A DNA stretch of 64,000 nt from Chitinophagaceae bacterium (lineage in GTDB: Bacteria > Bacteroidota > Bacteroidia > Chitinophagales > Chitinophagaceae). This document shows positions 1 through 7,976 of this stretch, piece by piece. The notes beneath the pieces were generated by a model. That model was not told where the DNA came from. It worked only from the letters and a program-made list of their open reading frames with translations, and searched no databases. Every line of letters starts with the position of its first letter. The stretch's first letter is position 1. The DNA is taken from positions 496,001-560,000 of the forward strand of contig JADKKH010000001.1 in NCBI GenBank assembly GCA_016720585.1, read 5' to 3'. The translations under genes and the position numbers were made by a program.

Positions 1-1
1 C

Positions 2-253
2 CTGGCCCAGTATTATGCCAATATTGTAAAGGACAAAGTGAAAGCAGTTGAATATTTTAAAAAAATGCAGATTCTTAATCCCGGTAATCCGGACATTCAG
101 AAATATATTGACCTTTTGGAGGGAAGAACACCAACCCGGAGCACACCACCCAAAGGAAATGCACCACCGGCAAAACCGGTCGTAACCAAACCTGTTCCGG
201 TTGCCAAATCCAAAAGTACAGCGCTATCAAAGAATACAGTCGTGAAGAAATAA
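2..253 (+). CDS. C-terminal end of a TPR-like protein (partial)
   Basis: The reading frame is open from the first bases of the window, so the gene begins upstream. The first ~45 residues (LAQYYANIVKD, then KAVEYFKKMQILNPGNPDI) read as the last helical pair of a tetratricopeptide repeat. A basic Pro/Thr/Lys-rich tail follows (about 40 residues) and ends in VVKK. TPR proteins are protein-protein scaffolds and the partner here is unknown. The GTG at 38 could be taken for a start, but the repeat begins before it. A strong terminator lies 27 bases after the stop. Confidence 0.7.
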   Translation: MAQYYANIVKDKVKAVEYFKKMQILNPGNPDIQKYIDLLEGRTPTRSTPPKGNAPPAKPVVTKPVPVAKSKSTALSKNTVVKK

Positions 254-279
254 TGATCCCGTTTTAATCTTTTACAAGA

Positions 280-317
280 AAATCCCCTGCAGTTTTGGCG
301 GGGGATTTTTCTTTTTT
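280..317 (+). terminator. Rho-independent terminator after the TPR gene
   Basis: An 11-bp stem (left arm 280-290, right arm 298-308, one G-T wobble) closes a 7-base loop and runs into a T-rich tract (305-317). It separates the TPR gene from the nuo cluster. Confidence 0.85.
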
Positions 318-370
318 AATATAAGTATACATTAGAACATTTTAGTTAAGGTAATTTCAGGCTGCCGCCG

Positions 371-378
371 TATTTTTG
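371..378 (+). promoter_or_regulatory. Probable nuoA promoter -7 box
   Basis: TATTTTTG matches the Bacteroidota -7 consensus TAnnTTTG. No convincing -33 TTG was found at the usual distance. It lies 18 bases before the ATG at 397, giving a leader of roughly 15 bases. This argues against using the TTG at 376, which lies inside the box. Confidence 0.4.
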
Positions 379-396
379 CTTTCAGAGCAATTGTCT

Positions 397-792
397 ATGT
401 TTCACTTACTTCAAACCAGTCTGAACAGCACGGATTCCAGCTCGTATCTCCCGGTGGCAATCCAGGTTTTTATAGCAGTAGGCTTAATTATTTTTCTAAC
501 ATTTGTAACGCATCTGTTAGGTCCCAAAAGAAAAACTGCTGATAAGTTACAGAATTTTGCCAGTGGCATCAAGAGTCATGGGGATGCCCGCCAGCCCATG
601 GCAATCAAATATTTCCTTACCGCAATTTTATTTGTGTTGTTTGATGTAGAAGTGATTTTCTTTTATCCTTATGCCATAAATTTTAAGGATCTGGGATGGA
701 ATGGCTTTTGGGCTGTTTTGATGTTTGTAGGATTTTTTCTTTGTGGATTTATTTATATCATTAAGAAGGGGGCATTGAAGTGGGAAGATTAG
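397..792 (+). CDS. nuoA: NADH-quinone oxidoreductase subunit A
   Basis: Small membrane subunit of respiratory complex I, at the junction of the peripheral and membrane arms. The protein is 131 aa with three predicted membrane helices. It carries the family motif FVLFDVEVIFFYPYAI, whose acidic DVE lies in helix 2. The ATG at 397 is preferred over an in-frame TTG at 376, because the TTG falls inside the probable -7 box. First gene of the nuo cluster; a 100-base gap with a hairpin precedes nuoB. Confidence 0.95.
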   Translation: MFHLLQTSLNSTDSSSYLPVAIQVFIAVGLIIFLTFVTHLLGPKRKTADKLQNFASGIKSHGDARQPMAIKYFLTAILFVLFDVEVIFFYPYAINFKDLGWNGFWAVLMFVGFFLCGFIYIIKKGALKWED

Positions 793-818
793 CAGGTTTG
801 AATTGTTGACATTTTAAT

Positions 819-875
819 ATTGAATAATATGAGCACACAGTTAAAAGGGGTTGTAACTCATATTAAATTTTCAAT
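819..875. repeat. Long inverted repeat between nuoA and nuoB
   Basis: Nine-base arms (825-833 TAATATGAG and 857-865 CTCATATTA) are extended by outer 5-base arms (819-823 and 871-875). Together they form a cruciform-like hairpin with a ~23-base loop. There is no adjoining T tract, so it is not an obvious terminator. It could be an mRNA processing or stability element; its role is unknown. Confidence 0.5.
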
Positions 876-892
876 CTAAAATTTTATTTCTT

Positions 893-1477
893 ATGTCTCG
901 TCCGGTATCATATAATCTGATTAAAAAACCGCTGGAATCCGACATCAGTATAGCTGATATGCCGGAAGGTCAGCAGGGCGAGGGTTTTTTTGCCACCAAG
1001 CTTAATAGTGTTATTGGTCTGGCAAGAAAAAATTCCATTTGGCCGTTACCGTTTGCTACGTCCTGTTGTGGTATTGAATTCATGGCTACCATGGGTTCAC
1101 ATTACGATTTGGCAAGATTTGGTTCCGAAAGGGTCGGGTTTTCTCCCCGCCAGTGTGACTTACTGATGGTGATGGGAACCATTGCCAAAAAAATGGGACC
1201 GGTTGTAAAGCAGGTTTACCTGCAAATGGCTGAGCCCCGGTGGGTTTTAGCGGTTGGCGCCTGTGCCAGTAGTGGTGGTATTTTTGATACATACAGCGTA
1301 TTACAGGGAATTGATCAGGTGGTACCGGTGGATGTTTATGTGCCGGGTTGCCCGCCAAGACCTGAAGCCATAATTGATGGCGTGATACGCATTCAGGATT
1401 TAGTTGGTAAGGAAAGCCTGCGGAGAAGAAATGGGGAACAATACAAGGCATTAATGGAAAGTTACGGGATACAATAA
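893..1477 (+). CDS. nuoB: NADH-quinone oxidoreductase subunit B
   Basis: Carries the terminal [4Fe-4S] cluster N2, which passes electrons to quinone. Cluster ligands are visible as the tandem C58-C59 (FATSCCGIEF), C124 (GACASSGG) and C153 (VPGCPPRPEA). Length 194 aa, normal for the family. The N-terminal ~35 residues are variable. Followed after 42 bases by nuoC. Confidence 0.97.
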   Translation: MSRPVSYNLIKKPLESDISIADMPEGQQGEGFFATKLNSVIGLARKNSIWPLPFATSCCGIEFMATMGSHYDLARFGSERVGFSPRQCDLLMVMGTIAKKMGPVVKQVYLQMAEPRWVLAVGACASSGGIFDTYSVLQGIDQVVPVDVYVPGCPPRPEAIIDGVIRIQDLVGKESLRRRNGEQYKALMESYGIQ

Positions 1478-1519
1478 GCGCATAGGGTGATGGTGTTTTG
1501 GTAAATATGAATATGACTG

Positions 1520-2026
1520 ATGGCATTAACGAATGAAATAGTAAAAAGCAGGCTTGTAGAAAAATTTGGCGAACAGCTGACTGGTTTTGAAGAGCCCTAT
1601 GGGATGCTCACTTTTGAAGCACCAAAAGAATTAAACCTGAAGGTGTTGAATTTTTTATACGATGATGCCGCATTGAAATTTCGTTTTATGACAGACCTCT
1701 GCGGCGTACATTATCCCGACAACACAGGCAGGGAACTGGCGGTAATTTATCATTTGCATAATTTGACAGATAATGTCCGCATCCGGTTTAAGGTTTTTAC
1801 AGACATTCAGCAACCGGATGTTTATACAGCAACCGGATTATTTTCAGCGGCAAACTGGATGGAGCGGGAAACCTATGATTTCTACGGAGTGAATTTCGTG
1901 GGTCATCCGAAAATGAAAAGAATATTGAATGTGGATGAAATGGACTACTTCCCTTTACGGAAAGAATTTCCGTTGGAAGATCAGACGCGGATCGATAAAG
2001 ATGATGAGATGTTTGGAAGGGGATAA
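1520..2026 (+). CDS. nuoC: NADH-quinone oxidoreductase subunit C (30 kDa)
   Basis: Peripheral-arm subunit next to the quinone pocket. The 168-aa protein carries the 30-kDa signature around residues 115-135 (ERETYDFYGV followed by GHPKMKRIL). It ends shortly after the conserved PLRKEFPLED segment. It is separate from nuoD, not fused as in E. coli. An 83-base gap filled by an octamer array follows. Confidence 0.96.
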   Translation: MALTNEIVKSRLVEKFGEQLTGFEEPYGMLTFEAPKELNLKVLNFLYDDAALKFRFMTDLCGVHYPDNTGRELAVIYHLHNLTDNVRIRFKVFTDIQQPDVYTATGLFSAANWMERETYDFYGVNFVGHPKMKRILNVDEMDYFPLRKEFPLEDQTRIDKDDEMFGRG

Positions 2027-2040
2027 TAAAGCAATGAGTC

Positions 2041-2109
2041 AATTTGAAAATTTGGCAATGAAGTTTCTGAATTGTCGAATTGCCCAATTGGTTAATTTTT
2101 AAATTACTA
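2041..2109. repeat. Octamer array between nuoC and nuoD
   Basis: Consecutive 8-base units: AATTTGAA, AATTTGGC, AATGAAGT, a 5-base centre TTCTG, then AATTGTCG, AATTGCCC, AATTGGTT, AATTTTTA, AATTACTA. The last unit abuts the nuoD ATG at 2110. Period-8 phasing is exact on each side of the centre. This is not a microsatellite, since bases 5-8 of each unit vary. Function unknown. Confidence 0.7.
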
Positions 2110-3333
2110 ATGTCAGAACAACATATCAAATTACCCGAAGGGAGTATTGAGAAAACGACCACCACGCTGAACCTGGGGCCTACCCACCCGGCGACGCATG
2201 GGGTTATGCAAAATGTACTGGAAATGGATGGGGAACGTATCGTTTCCACTGAACAGACGATTGGCTATATCCACCGGGCATTTGAAAAAATTGCTGAACG
2301 CAGACCGCTTTACCAGATAACAACCCTTACGGACCGCTTGAATTACTGCTCTTCTCCGCTCAATAATATGGGCTGGCATTTGACCTGTGAAAAATTACTG
2401 GGGGTGAAAACACCTAAGCGGGTTGATTATCTCCGTGTCATCATCATGGAGCTGTCAAGAATTTCAGACCATCTTGTTTGTAATTCAATTGTGGGTGTGG
2501 ATGCCGGAGCTTATACTGGTTTCTTGTATGTCATGCAATACCGGGAATTGATCTATGAAATATATGAAGAGGTTTGCGGCGCAAGATTAACAACGAATAT
2601 GGGCCGCATCGGTGGTTTTGAAAGAAACTTTAATGATATCGCTTTTCAGAAAATAGAAAAATTCTTAAAAGAGTATCCCCGGGTGCTGAAGGAGTTTGAA
2701 AATTTATTTCAGCGTAACCGGATCTTCATGGATAGAACAATTGGCACCGGGGCTATCAGCGCAGACAGAGCTTTGAATTATGGTTTTACCGGACCGAATC
2801 TCCGTGCAGCAGGCGTGGATTATGATGTCAGGGTGCATACGCCTTACAGCAGTTATGAAGATTTTGATTTCAATATACCTGTTGGTACAACCGGGGACAG
2901 CTATGACCGTTGGCTTGTCCGGGAAAAAGAAATGTGGGAGAGTTTACGGATTATCGAACAGGCCTACCAGAAAGTACAGGAATTTAAAGGAACTGAAGCC
3001 GATGTTTTTCATGCGGATGCTCCTGAATATTATTTGCCGGAGAAAGCCGATGTATATACTAAAATGGAAGCCCTGATTTACCATTTTAAAATTGTAATGG
3101 GTGAAACGGAGATTCCTGCAGGTGAAGTGTATCATTCGATAGAAGCCAGTAATGGCGAATTGGGTTTTTATTTGATCAGTGATGGGGGACGAACACCGTA
3201 TCGTTTGCATTTCCGCAGACCGTGCTTTATTTATTACCAGGCTTTTGAGGAATTGACAAAAGGGGGCATGCTGAGTGATGCGATTATGACGATGAGTAGT
3301 TTGAACCTTATTGCGGGAGAGTTAGACGCTTAG
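2110..3333 (+). CDS. nuoD: NADH-quinone oxidoreductase subunit D (49 kDa)
   Basis: Together with NuoB it forms the quinone-binding cavity of complex I. The 407-aa protein shows GPTHPATHG near residue 23, then GYIHRAFEKIAERR, and the C-terminal segment with FRRPCFIYYQAF. Final residues are GELDA. The ATG at 2110 is preferred: an in-frame TTG at 2080 would add ten residues encoded by the octamer array. Normal full length. Confidence 0.96.
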   Translation: MSEQHIKLPEGSIEKTTTTLNLGPTHPATHGVMQNVLEMDGERIVSTEQTIGYIHRAFEKIAERRPLYQITTLTDRLNYCSSPLNNMGWHLTCEKLLGVKTPKRVDYLRVIIMELSRISDHLVCNSIVGVDAGAYTGFLYVMQYRELIYEIYEEVCGARLTTNMGRIGGFERNFNDIAFQKIEKFLKEYPRVLKEFENLFQRNRIFMDRTIGTGAISADRALNYGFTGPNLRAAGVDYDVRVHTPYSSYEDFDFNIPVGTTGDSYDRWLVREKEMWESLRIIEQAYQKVQEFKGTEADVFHADAPEYYLPEKADVYTKMEALIYHFKIVMGETEIPAGEVYHSIEASNGELGFYLISDGGRTPYRLHFRRPCFIYYQAFEELTKGGMLSDAIMTMSSLNLIAGELDA

Positions 3334-3340
3334 CAGATTG

Positions 3341-3365
3341 TCACCCTGAGTTTATCGAAGGGTGA
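3341..3365. repeat. TCACCCT...AGGGTGA palindrome after nuoD
   Basis: Perfect 7-base arms (3341-3347 and 3359-3365) around the 11-base loop GAGTTTATCGA. This matches a short intergenic palindrome common in Bacteroidota genomes. There is no T tract, so it is unlikely to be a full terminator. Confidence 0.65.
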
Positions 3366-3393
3366 TTGCCGGAGAATCGATGAATAAGTATAT

Positions 3394-3421
3394 TATGAAT
3401 GTTGAATTATGAGTGTTGAAT
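3394..3421. repeat. Heptamer array overlapping the nuoE start codon
   Basis: Four exact 7-base units: TATGAAT, GTTGAAT, TATGAGT, GTTGAAT. The nuoE ATG (3409-3411) lies inside the third unit, so the array supplies the first codons of nuoE (MSVEF). Confidence 0.7.
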
Positions 3422-3912
3422 TTTCAAAAGAAAAATTGCAAGAAGTACAACGGATAATTGGTTTTTATCCGGATGGCAAACAGAAAAGTGCAGTGATTCC
3501 TGTGCTGCATCTGGCCCAGCAGGAATTTGGCGGATGGTTGAGCTCGGACACCATGGATTATGTGGCTTCCCTGTTGCAACTGGAACCCATTGAAGTGTAT
3601 GAGGTGGCTACTTTTTACAGCATGTATAATTTAAAGCCTGTAGGCAAATACCTTTTTGAAGTTTGTCAGACCGGTCCCTGCATGTTAAACGGCAGCGATG
3701 ATATCATTAAATATATCTATGATAAGCTGGGAATAAGGCCGGGCGAAACCAGTGGAGACGGCCTGTTTACTTTGAAAACAGTGGAATGCTTGGGTGCCTG
3801 CGGTTATGCACCGATGATGCAACTGGGAAAAAATTACCGGGAACATCTGACCAAAGAAAAAGTGGATGCCATTATAAATGAGTGCAGGCAAAATGCAGCT
3901 GCTAAAAACTAG
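3409..3912 (+). CDS. nuoE: NADH-quinone oxidoreductase subunit E (24 kDa)
   Basis: Thioredoxin-like [2Fe-2S] subunit (cluster N1a) of the NADH dehydrogenase module, partner of NuoF. The four ligands are C86 and C91 (CQTGPC) and C127 and C131 (CLGAC). Length 167 aa is typical. The start codon is embedded in a heptamer repeat, so the N-terminus is partly repeat-encoded. Only three bases separate its stop from the next gene. Confidence 0.96.
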   Translation: MSVEFSKEKLQEVQRIIGFYPDGKQKSAVIPVLHLAQQEFGGWLSSDTMDYVASLLQLEPIEVYEVATFYSMYNLKPVGKYLFEVCQTGPCMLNGSDDIIKYIYDKLGIRPGETSGDGLFTLKTVECLGACGYAPMMQLGKNYREHLTKEKVDAIINECRQNAAAKN

Positions 3913-3915
3913 GAT

Positions 3916-4332
3916 GTGAAAAAATTAGTTGTTATAGTTCTTTTACTAAACGTTTGGGTTGTTAATGGACAAACGGATGAAGAGAAGCTTTCCGGTACTT
4001 TGAAAGAATTTCACCAGGCGATGGTTAAGGGTAATACCGTAGCTATCAACCAGCAAACAGATAAAGCGCTGAGTTATGGACATAGCAATGGCTGGGTGGA
4101 AACAAAATCGGTTTTGATAAAGAACCTGGAAACAGGTTATATGAAATATAACAGCTATAAAGAAGACAGCCTGCAGATACTTATAAATGGAAACATAGCG
4201 AATACAAGATTTGTTGCAGATATCGAAGTGGCCAAAGAGGGAAATACCGGTAACTATCATTTGAAAGTTCTGGAAGTGTGGGTGCGGAAAGGGAAGCGTT
4301 GGTTATTGTTTGCGCGGCAGGCAGTAAAATAG
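3916..4332 (+). CDS. Secreted NTF2/DUF4440-like protein inside the nuo operon
   Basis: 138 aa with an N-terminal signal peptide (KKLVVIVLLLNVWVVNGQ), so it is probably periplasmic. The rest looks like the NTF2/SnoaL-type DUF4440 cone fold: a helical start (LKEFHQAMVKGN), a mid region (ALSYGHSNG) and C-terminal strands ending VWVRKGKRWLLFARQ. It starts with GTG three bases after the nuoE stop and ends 37 bases before nuoF, so it is almost certainly co-transcribed with nuo. It is not a known complex I subunit. Family assignment is by pattern only; the function is unknown. Confidence 0.75.
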   Translation: MKKLVVIVLLLNVWVVNGQTDEEKLSGTLKEFHQAMVKGNTVAINQQTDKALSYGHSNGWVETKSVLIKNLETGYMKYNSYKEDSLQILINGNIANTRFVADIEVAKEGNTGNYHLKVLEVWVRKGKRWLLFARQAVK

Positions 4333-4346
4333 AAATTTTAAAATCT

Positions 4347-4362
4347 TCCGCCGGTTGGCGGA
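4347..4362. repeat. 16-bp palindrome TCCGCCGGTTGGCGGA
   Basis: Six-base arms and a GGTT loop, 7 bases before the nuoF ATG. Close copies lie at 8818-8833 and 9778-9793. All three are in gaps of the nuo cluster, forming a small REP-like family. Confidence 0.7.
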
Positions 4363-4369
4363 TCAGTTC

Positions 4370-5722
4370 ATGGGAAGAAAATTATTATTAGACAAAGCGC
4401 ATATTGAAAACATCAGGCTCTATGATGTGTACCGCCGTGAAGGGGGGTATCGTAGTGTGGAGAAGGCCTTGAAGACCATGACCCCCGATGCCGTAACAGA
4501 TGAAGTGAAGAAAAGCGGACTTCGTGGCCGCGGCGGCGCCGGTTTCCCGACTGGTATGAAATGGGGATTCCTTGCAAAACCTGCGGGTGTCCCAAGATAT
4601 CTGGTAGTGAATGCAGATGAAAGTGAGCCGGGAACATTTAAAGACCGGTATTTAATGGAGTTCATTCCGCATTTATTAATTGAAGGAATGATTACGTCAT
4701 CGTATGCATTGGGTTCTAACCGTTCTTATATCTATATCCGTGGTGAATATGCCTGGATAGTGGATATCCTGGACCAGGCGATACAGGAAGCAAAGAATAA
4801 TGGATGGCTGGGCAAAAATATTTTAGGCAGCGGGTTTGATTGCGAAATTTATATTCAACGTGGTGCCGGTGCTTATATCTGTGGTGAAGAAACAGCCTTG
4901 TTGGAATCACTCGAAGGTAAACGGGGCAATCCGAGAATAAAACCTCCGTTTCCGGCCGTTCGGGGTTTGTGGGATTGTCCCACTGTGGTGAATAATGTAG
5001 AGACCATTGCGGCTGTTGTTCCCATTATCAATGATGGGGGAGAAGAATATGCAAAAATCGGTATCGGTAAATCAACAGGTACTAAATTAATTTCTGCCTG
5101 TGGTAATATTAAAAAGCAAGGTGTTTATGAAATTGAAATGAACATTTCTGTAGAAGAATTTATTTATAGTGATGAATACTGTGGTGGCATAGGTAACGAC
5201 AGAAAACTGAAAGCTTGTATTCCCGGGGGTTCCTCTGTTCCCATTTTACCGGCTAATCTTTTATTGAAGACCTCAAAAGGTGAAAACAGGATGATGACCT
5301 ATGAAAGCCTGGCAGATGGGGGTTTCGCATCTGGCTCTATGATGGGTTCAGGCGGATTTATTGTGCTGGATGATACGCAATGTGTGGTTCGGCATACGTA
5401 CACACTGGCGCGGTTTTATCGTCATGAAAGTTGCGGACAATGTTCTCCCTGCCGGGAAGGCACTGGTTGGATGGAAAAAATATTATTAAATATCGAGAAT
5501 GGAAAAGGAAAGATGACTGATATAGATTTGCTGTGGGATATTCAAAGGAAAATAGAGGGGAATACGATCTGTCCGTTGGGTGATGCAGCGGCATGGCCGG
5601 TAGCGGCAGCGATCAGGCATTTCAGGGATGAGTTTGAATGGCATATAACAAATCCTGATGATGCGCAAAGAAGGAACTTTGGATTGGCGAATTATGCCGA
5701 ACCATTGAAAGTTGTTGTATAA
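4370..5722 (+). CDS. nuoF: NADH-quinone oxidoreductase subunit F (51 kDa)
   Basis: NADH- and FMN-binding subunit that also carries [4Fe-4S] cluster N3. Visible motifs in order: GRGGAGFPTGMKW (FMN/NADH glycine loop), NADESEPGTFKDR, GAGAYICGEETAL, and the cluster ligands SCGQCSPCREG with the distant CPLGDAA cysteine. It is 450 aa from the ATG at 4370. An in-frame TTG at 4355 lies within a palindrome and is less likely. Full length. Confidence 0.96.
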   Translation: MGRKLLLDKAHIENIRLYDVYRREGGYRSVEKALKTMTPDAVTDEVKKSGLRGRGGAGFPTGMKWGFLAKPAGVPRYLVVNADESEPGTFKDRYLMEFIPHLLIEGMITSSYALGSNRSYIYIRGEYAWIVDILDQAIQEAKNNGWLGKNILGSGFDCEIYIQRGAGAYICGEETALLESLEGKRGNPRIKPPFPAVRGLWDCPTVVNNVETIAAVVPIINDGGEEYAKIGIGKSTGTKLISACGNIKKQGVYEIEMNISVEEFIYSDEYCGGIGNDRKLKACIPGGSSVPILPANLLLKTSKGENRMMTYESLADGGFASGSMMGSGGFIVLDDTQCVVRHTYTLARFYRHESCGQCSPCREGTGWMEKILLNIENGKGKMTDIDLLWDIQRKIEGNTICPLGDAAAWPVAAAIRHFRDEFEWHITNPDDAQRRNFGLANYAEPLKVVV

Positions 5723-5729
5723 AGAGTCA

Positions 5730-5782
5730 CGCTAAGACACAAAGTCGCAAAGTTTTTATTGCGTCTTAGCGGCTTTGCGAGA
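5730..5782. repeat. Inverted octamer array between nuoF and nuoG
   Basis: Three 8-base units (CGCTAAGA, CACAAAGT, CGCAAAGT), a 5-base centre TTTTA, then three units of inverted type (TTGCGTCT, TAGCGGCT, TTGCGAGA). The arms 5730-5738 and 5763-5771 are a perfect 9-bp inverted repeat. It has the same 3-unit / 5-base-centre plan as the nuoC-nuoD array, with unrelated sequence. Confidence 0.75.
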
Positions 5783-5795
5783 AACATAAAATAAT

Positions 5796-6914
5796 ATGGC
5801 TGACGAATTAAAAAAAGAAGCGCCTGCGAATTTTAAAGTTACTATCGACAATATCACTGTCGAAGTAACTCCGGGTACTACAATATTAAATGCCGCTAGA
5901 CAAATAGGCGGTGATGTGACACCTCCGGCGATGTGCTATTACAGTAAACTGCAGGGTAGTGGTGGTAAATGCCGTACCTGTTTAGTTGAAGTTGCAGCCG
6001 GTTCAATAGCAGACCCAAGACCCATGCCGAAACTGGTGGCCAGCTGCCGTACCAATGTAATGGATGGCATGGTGGTAAAAAATATTACCAGTGACAGGGT
6101 ACAGGAAGCCAGAGCTGGTGTCGTGGAGTTATTATTGATTAATCATCCGTTGGATTGTCCTATCTGCGACCAGGCCGGTGAATGTCATTTGCAGGATTTA
6201 GGGTACGAACACGGCAAAGCAGGTACCCGTTACGAATTCAAAAGAAGAACTTTTGAGAAAGAGGATATCGGCCCTTACATACAGCTGCATATGACCCGTT
6301 GTATTCTTTGCTACCGTTGTACCTATGTGGCTGATCAGCTGACCAACCAGCGGGTGCATGGTATATTAGACCGGGGGGATCATGCAGAAATTTCCACCTA
6401 CATTTCCAAAGCAATCGATAATGATTTCAGTGGAAACATGATTGATGTTTGCCCGGTTGGCGCCTTGACTGATAAAACATTCCGGTTTAAGAACAGGGTA
6501 TGGTTTACTAAACCGGTTGATGCACACCGTGATTGCGACAAATGTTGTGGTAAAGTGACCTTATGGGAACGGGGGGATGAAGTTCTTCGGGTAACCGCAA
6601 GAAAAGATGAATGGGGTGAAGTACAGAGCTATGAGGGCAAGCCCGGGTGGATATGTAATACCTGCCGCTTTGATAAGAAGCATGTTACAGATTGGGTAAT
6701 TGAAGGCCCGGCAACTATTAACCGTCATTCTGTTATTTCACAAGGAAAATATACCGGATTGCAAATACCTAAAGAAACGATTTCGGAAGTAATGGGTGGC
6801 AGAGATCCTAAATTACTGATGGACATACACAGCATCAGTGATGTGAACAGTGTGGAAATAGCTTCGCTGCCCGGACCGGCAACGAGCAATACTTATGAAA
6901 AGAAAGAACAATAA
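5796..6914 (+). CDS. nuoG: NADH-quinone oxidoreductase subunit G, short form
   Basis: Iron-sulfur subunit of the NADH module. Ligand sets visible: C47/C59/C62/C84 ([2Fe-2S]); H117/C121/C124/C130 (the His-ligated cluster); C169/C172/C175 with C219 ([4Fe-4S]); and C247/C250/C251/C287/C290, resembling the ligands of an extra [4Fe-4S] cluster. The protein stops at 372 aa, whereas classical NuoG is much longer and carries a molybdopterin-oxidoreductase-like domain. That domain is absent here, with no remnant before nuoH 9 bases later, so this is a naturally short form rather than a broken gene. Confidence 0.93.
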   Translation: MADELKKEAPANFKVTIDNITVEVTPGTTILNAARQIGGDVTPPAMCYYSKLQGSGGKCRTCLVEVAAGSIADPRPMPKLVASCRTNVMDGMVVKNITSDRVQEARAGVVELLLINHPLDCPICDQAGECHLQDLGYEHGKAGTRYEFKRRTFEKEDIGPYIQLHMTRCILCYRCTYVADQLTNQRVHGILDRGDHAEISTYISKAIDNDFSGNMIDVCPVGALTDKTFRFKNRVWFTKPVDAHRDCDKCCGKVTLWERGDEVLRVTARKDEWGEVQSYEGKPGWICNTCRFDKKHVTDWVIEGPATINRHSVISQGKYTGLQIPKETISEVMGGRDPKLLMDIHSISDVNSVEIASLPGPATSNTYEKKEQ

Positions 6915-6923
6915 AATCAGCAC

Positions 6924-7976
6924 ATGAATTTACTGTCTATAGACTTGTGGTTCATTATAGGTAAAGCAATACTGATATTCTGCATTGTCGGGCTGTCATT
7001 CTTTATTGCCATGTACACCACCTATGCAGAAAGAAAAGTAGCTGCTTGGTTACAGGATCGCATTGGGCCGAACAGGGCAGGGCCCTTTGGTATCTTACAA
7101 CCGCTGGCGGATGGCGGAAAACTATTCTTTAAAGAGGAGATCATTCCATTAGCATCCAATAAATTTTTATTTATCCTCGGCCCGGCATTAGCTATGATAA
7201 CCGCCTTACTTACCAGCACGGTTATTCCCTGGGCGGCTCCGTTTGTAACAAAGACAGGAAGTGTAATCCCCTTACAAGTTGCTGATGTGGACATGGGTAT
7301 TTTATTGGTATTTAGTATTGTGAGTGTGGGAGTATATGGTATCATGATTGGCGGCTGGGCTTCTAATAATAAATTCTCCCTGATTGCGGCTATCCGCGGT
7401 GCTTCACAAATGGTATCGTATGAATTGCCGATGGGATTGGCATTGATTGCAGTTTTGTTTATGACCGGCTCATTAAGAATGAGTGAGATTGTGGCGAACC
7501 AGGTACAGCACGGATGGAATATTATTTATCAACCACTCGGATTTCTTATATTCTTTGTATGTGCGCTGGCCGAGTGCAACCGGACTCCCTTTGACCTTCC
7601 GGAAGCGGAAAATGAATTGAATTTTGGATACCATCAGGAATATTCCTCTATGAAACTGGGTTTTTATTTGTTTGCTGAATACATTAATATGTTTATCAGC
7701 AGTGCGGTAATGGTAACCTTATTTTGCGGTGGGTATGATATCCCGTTTCTGAATGAAGCTTCCTGGGGATTGAGTTCATTCTGGATGAGCCTGATCAGTT
7801 TCAGTGTGTTTATGATTAAGATATCTTTTTTCCTGTTTGTGTTCTTATGGATCCGGTGGACCATCCCCCGTTTCCGGTATGACCAGTTGATGAATCTTGG
7901 TTGGAAAAAATTGATACCATTGGCTTTGATAAATATGATTATAACAGCGGCGGTGATTTTGTGGTTGAAAAAGTAA
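6924..7976 (+). CDS. nuoH: NADH-quinone oxidoreductase subunit H
   Basis: Membrane subunit lining the quinone entry channel. It is 350 aa with about eight predicted helices. Family motifs include AERKVAAWLQDRIGPNRAGP near residue 33 and the acidic loop NRTPFDLPEAENEL. A 281-base gap carrying several palindromes separates it from nuoI. Confidence 0.96.
   Translation: MNLLSIDLWFIIGKAILIFCIVGLSFFIAMYTTYAERKVAAWLQDRIGPNRAGPFGILQPLADGGKLFFKEEIIPLASNKFLFILGPALAMITALLTSTVIPWAAPFVTKTGSVIPLQVADVDMGILLVFSIVSVGVYGIMIGGWASNNKFSLIAAIRGASQMVSYELPMGLALIAVLFMTGSLRMSEIVANQVQHGWNIIYQPLGFLIFFVCALAECNRTPFDLPEAENELNFGYHQEYSSMKLGFYLFAEYINMFISSAVMVTLFCGGYDIPFLNEASWGLSSFWMSLISFSVFMIKISFFLFVFLWIRWTIPRFRYDQLMNLGWKKLIPLALINMIITAAVILWLKK

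Noticed and set aside
1086..1526. Minus-strand coding frame opposite nuoB
   Set aside because: Shadow of nuoB: no family similarity, and the plus-strand gene has all cluster ligands.
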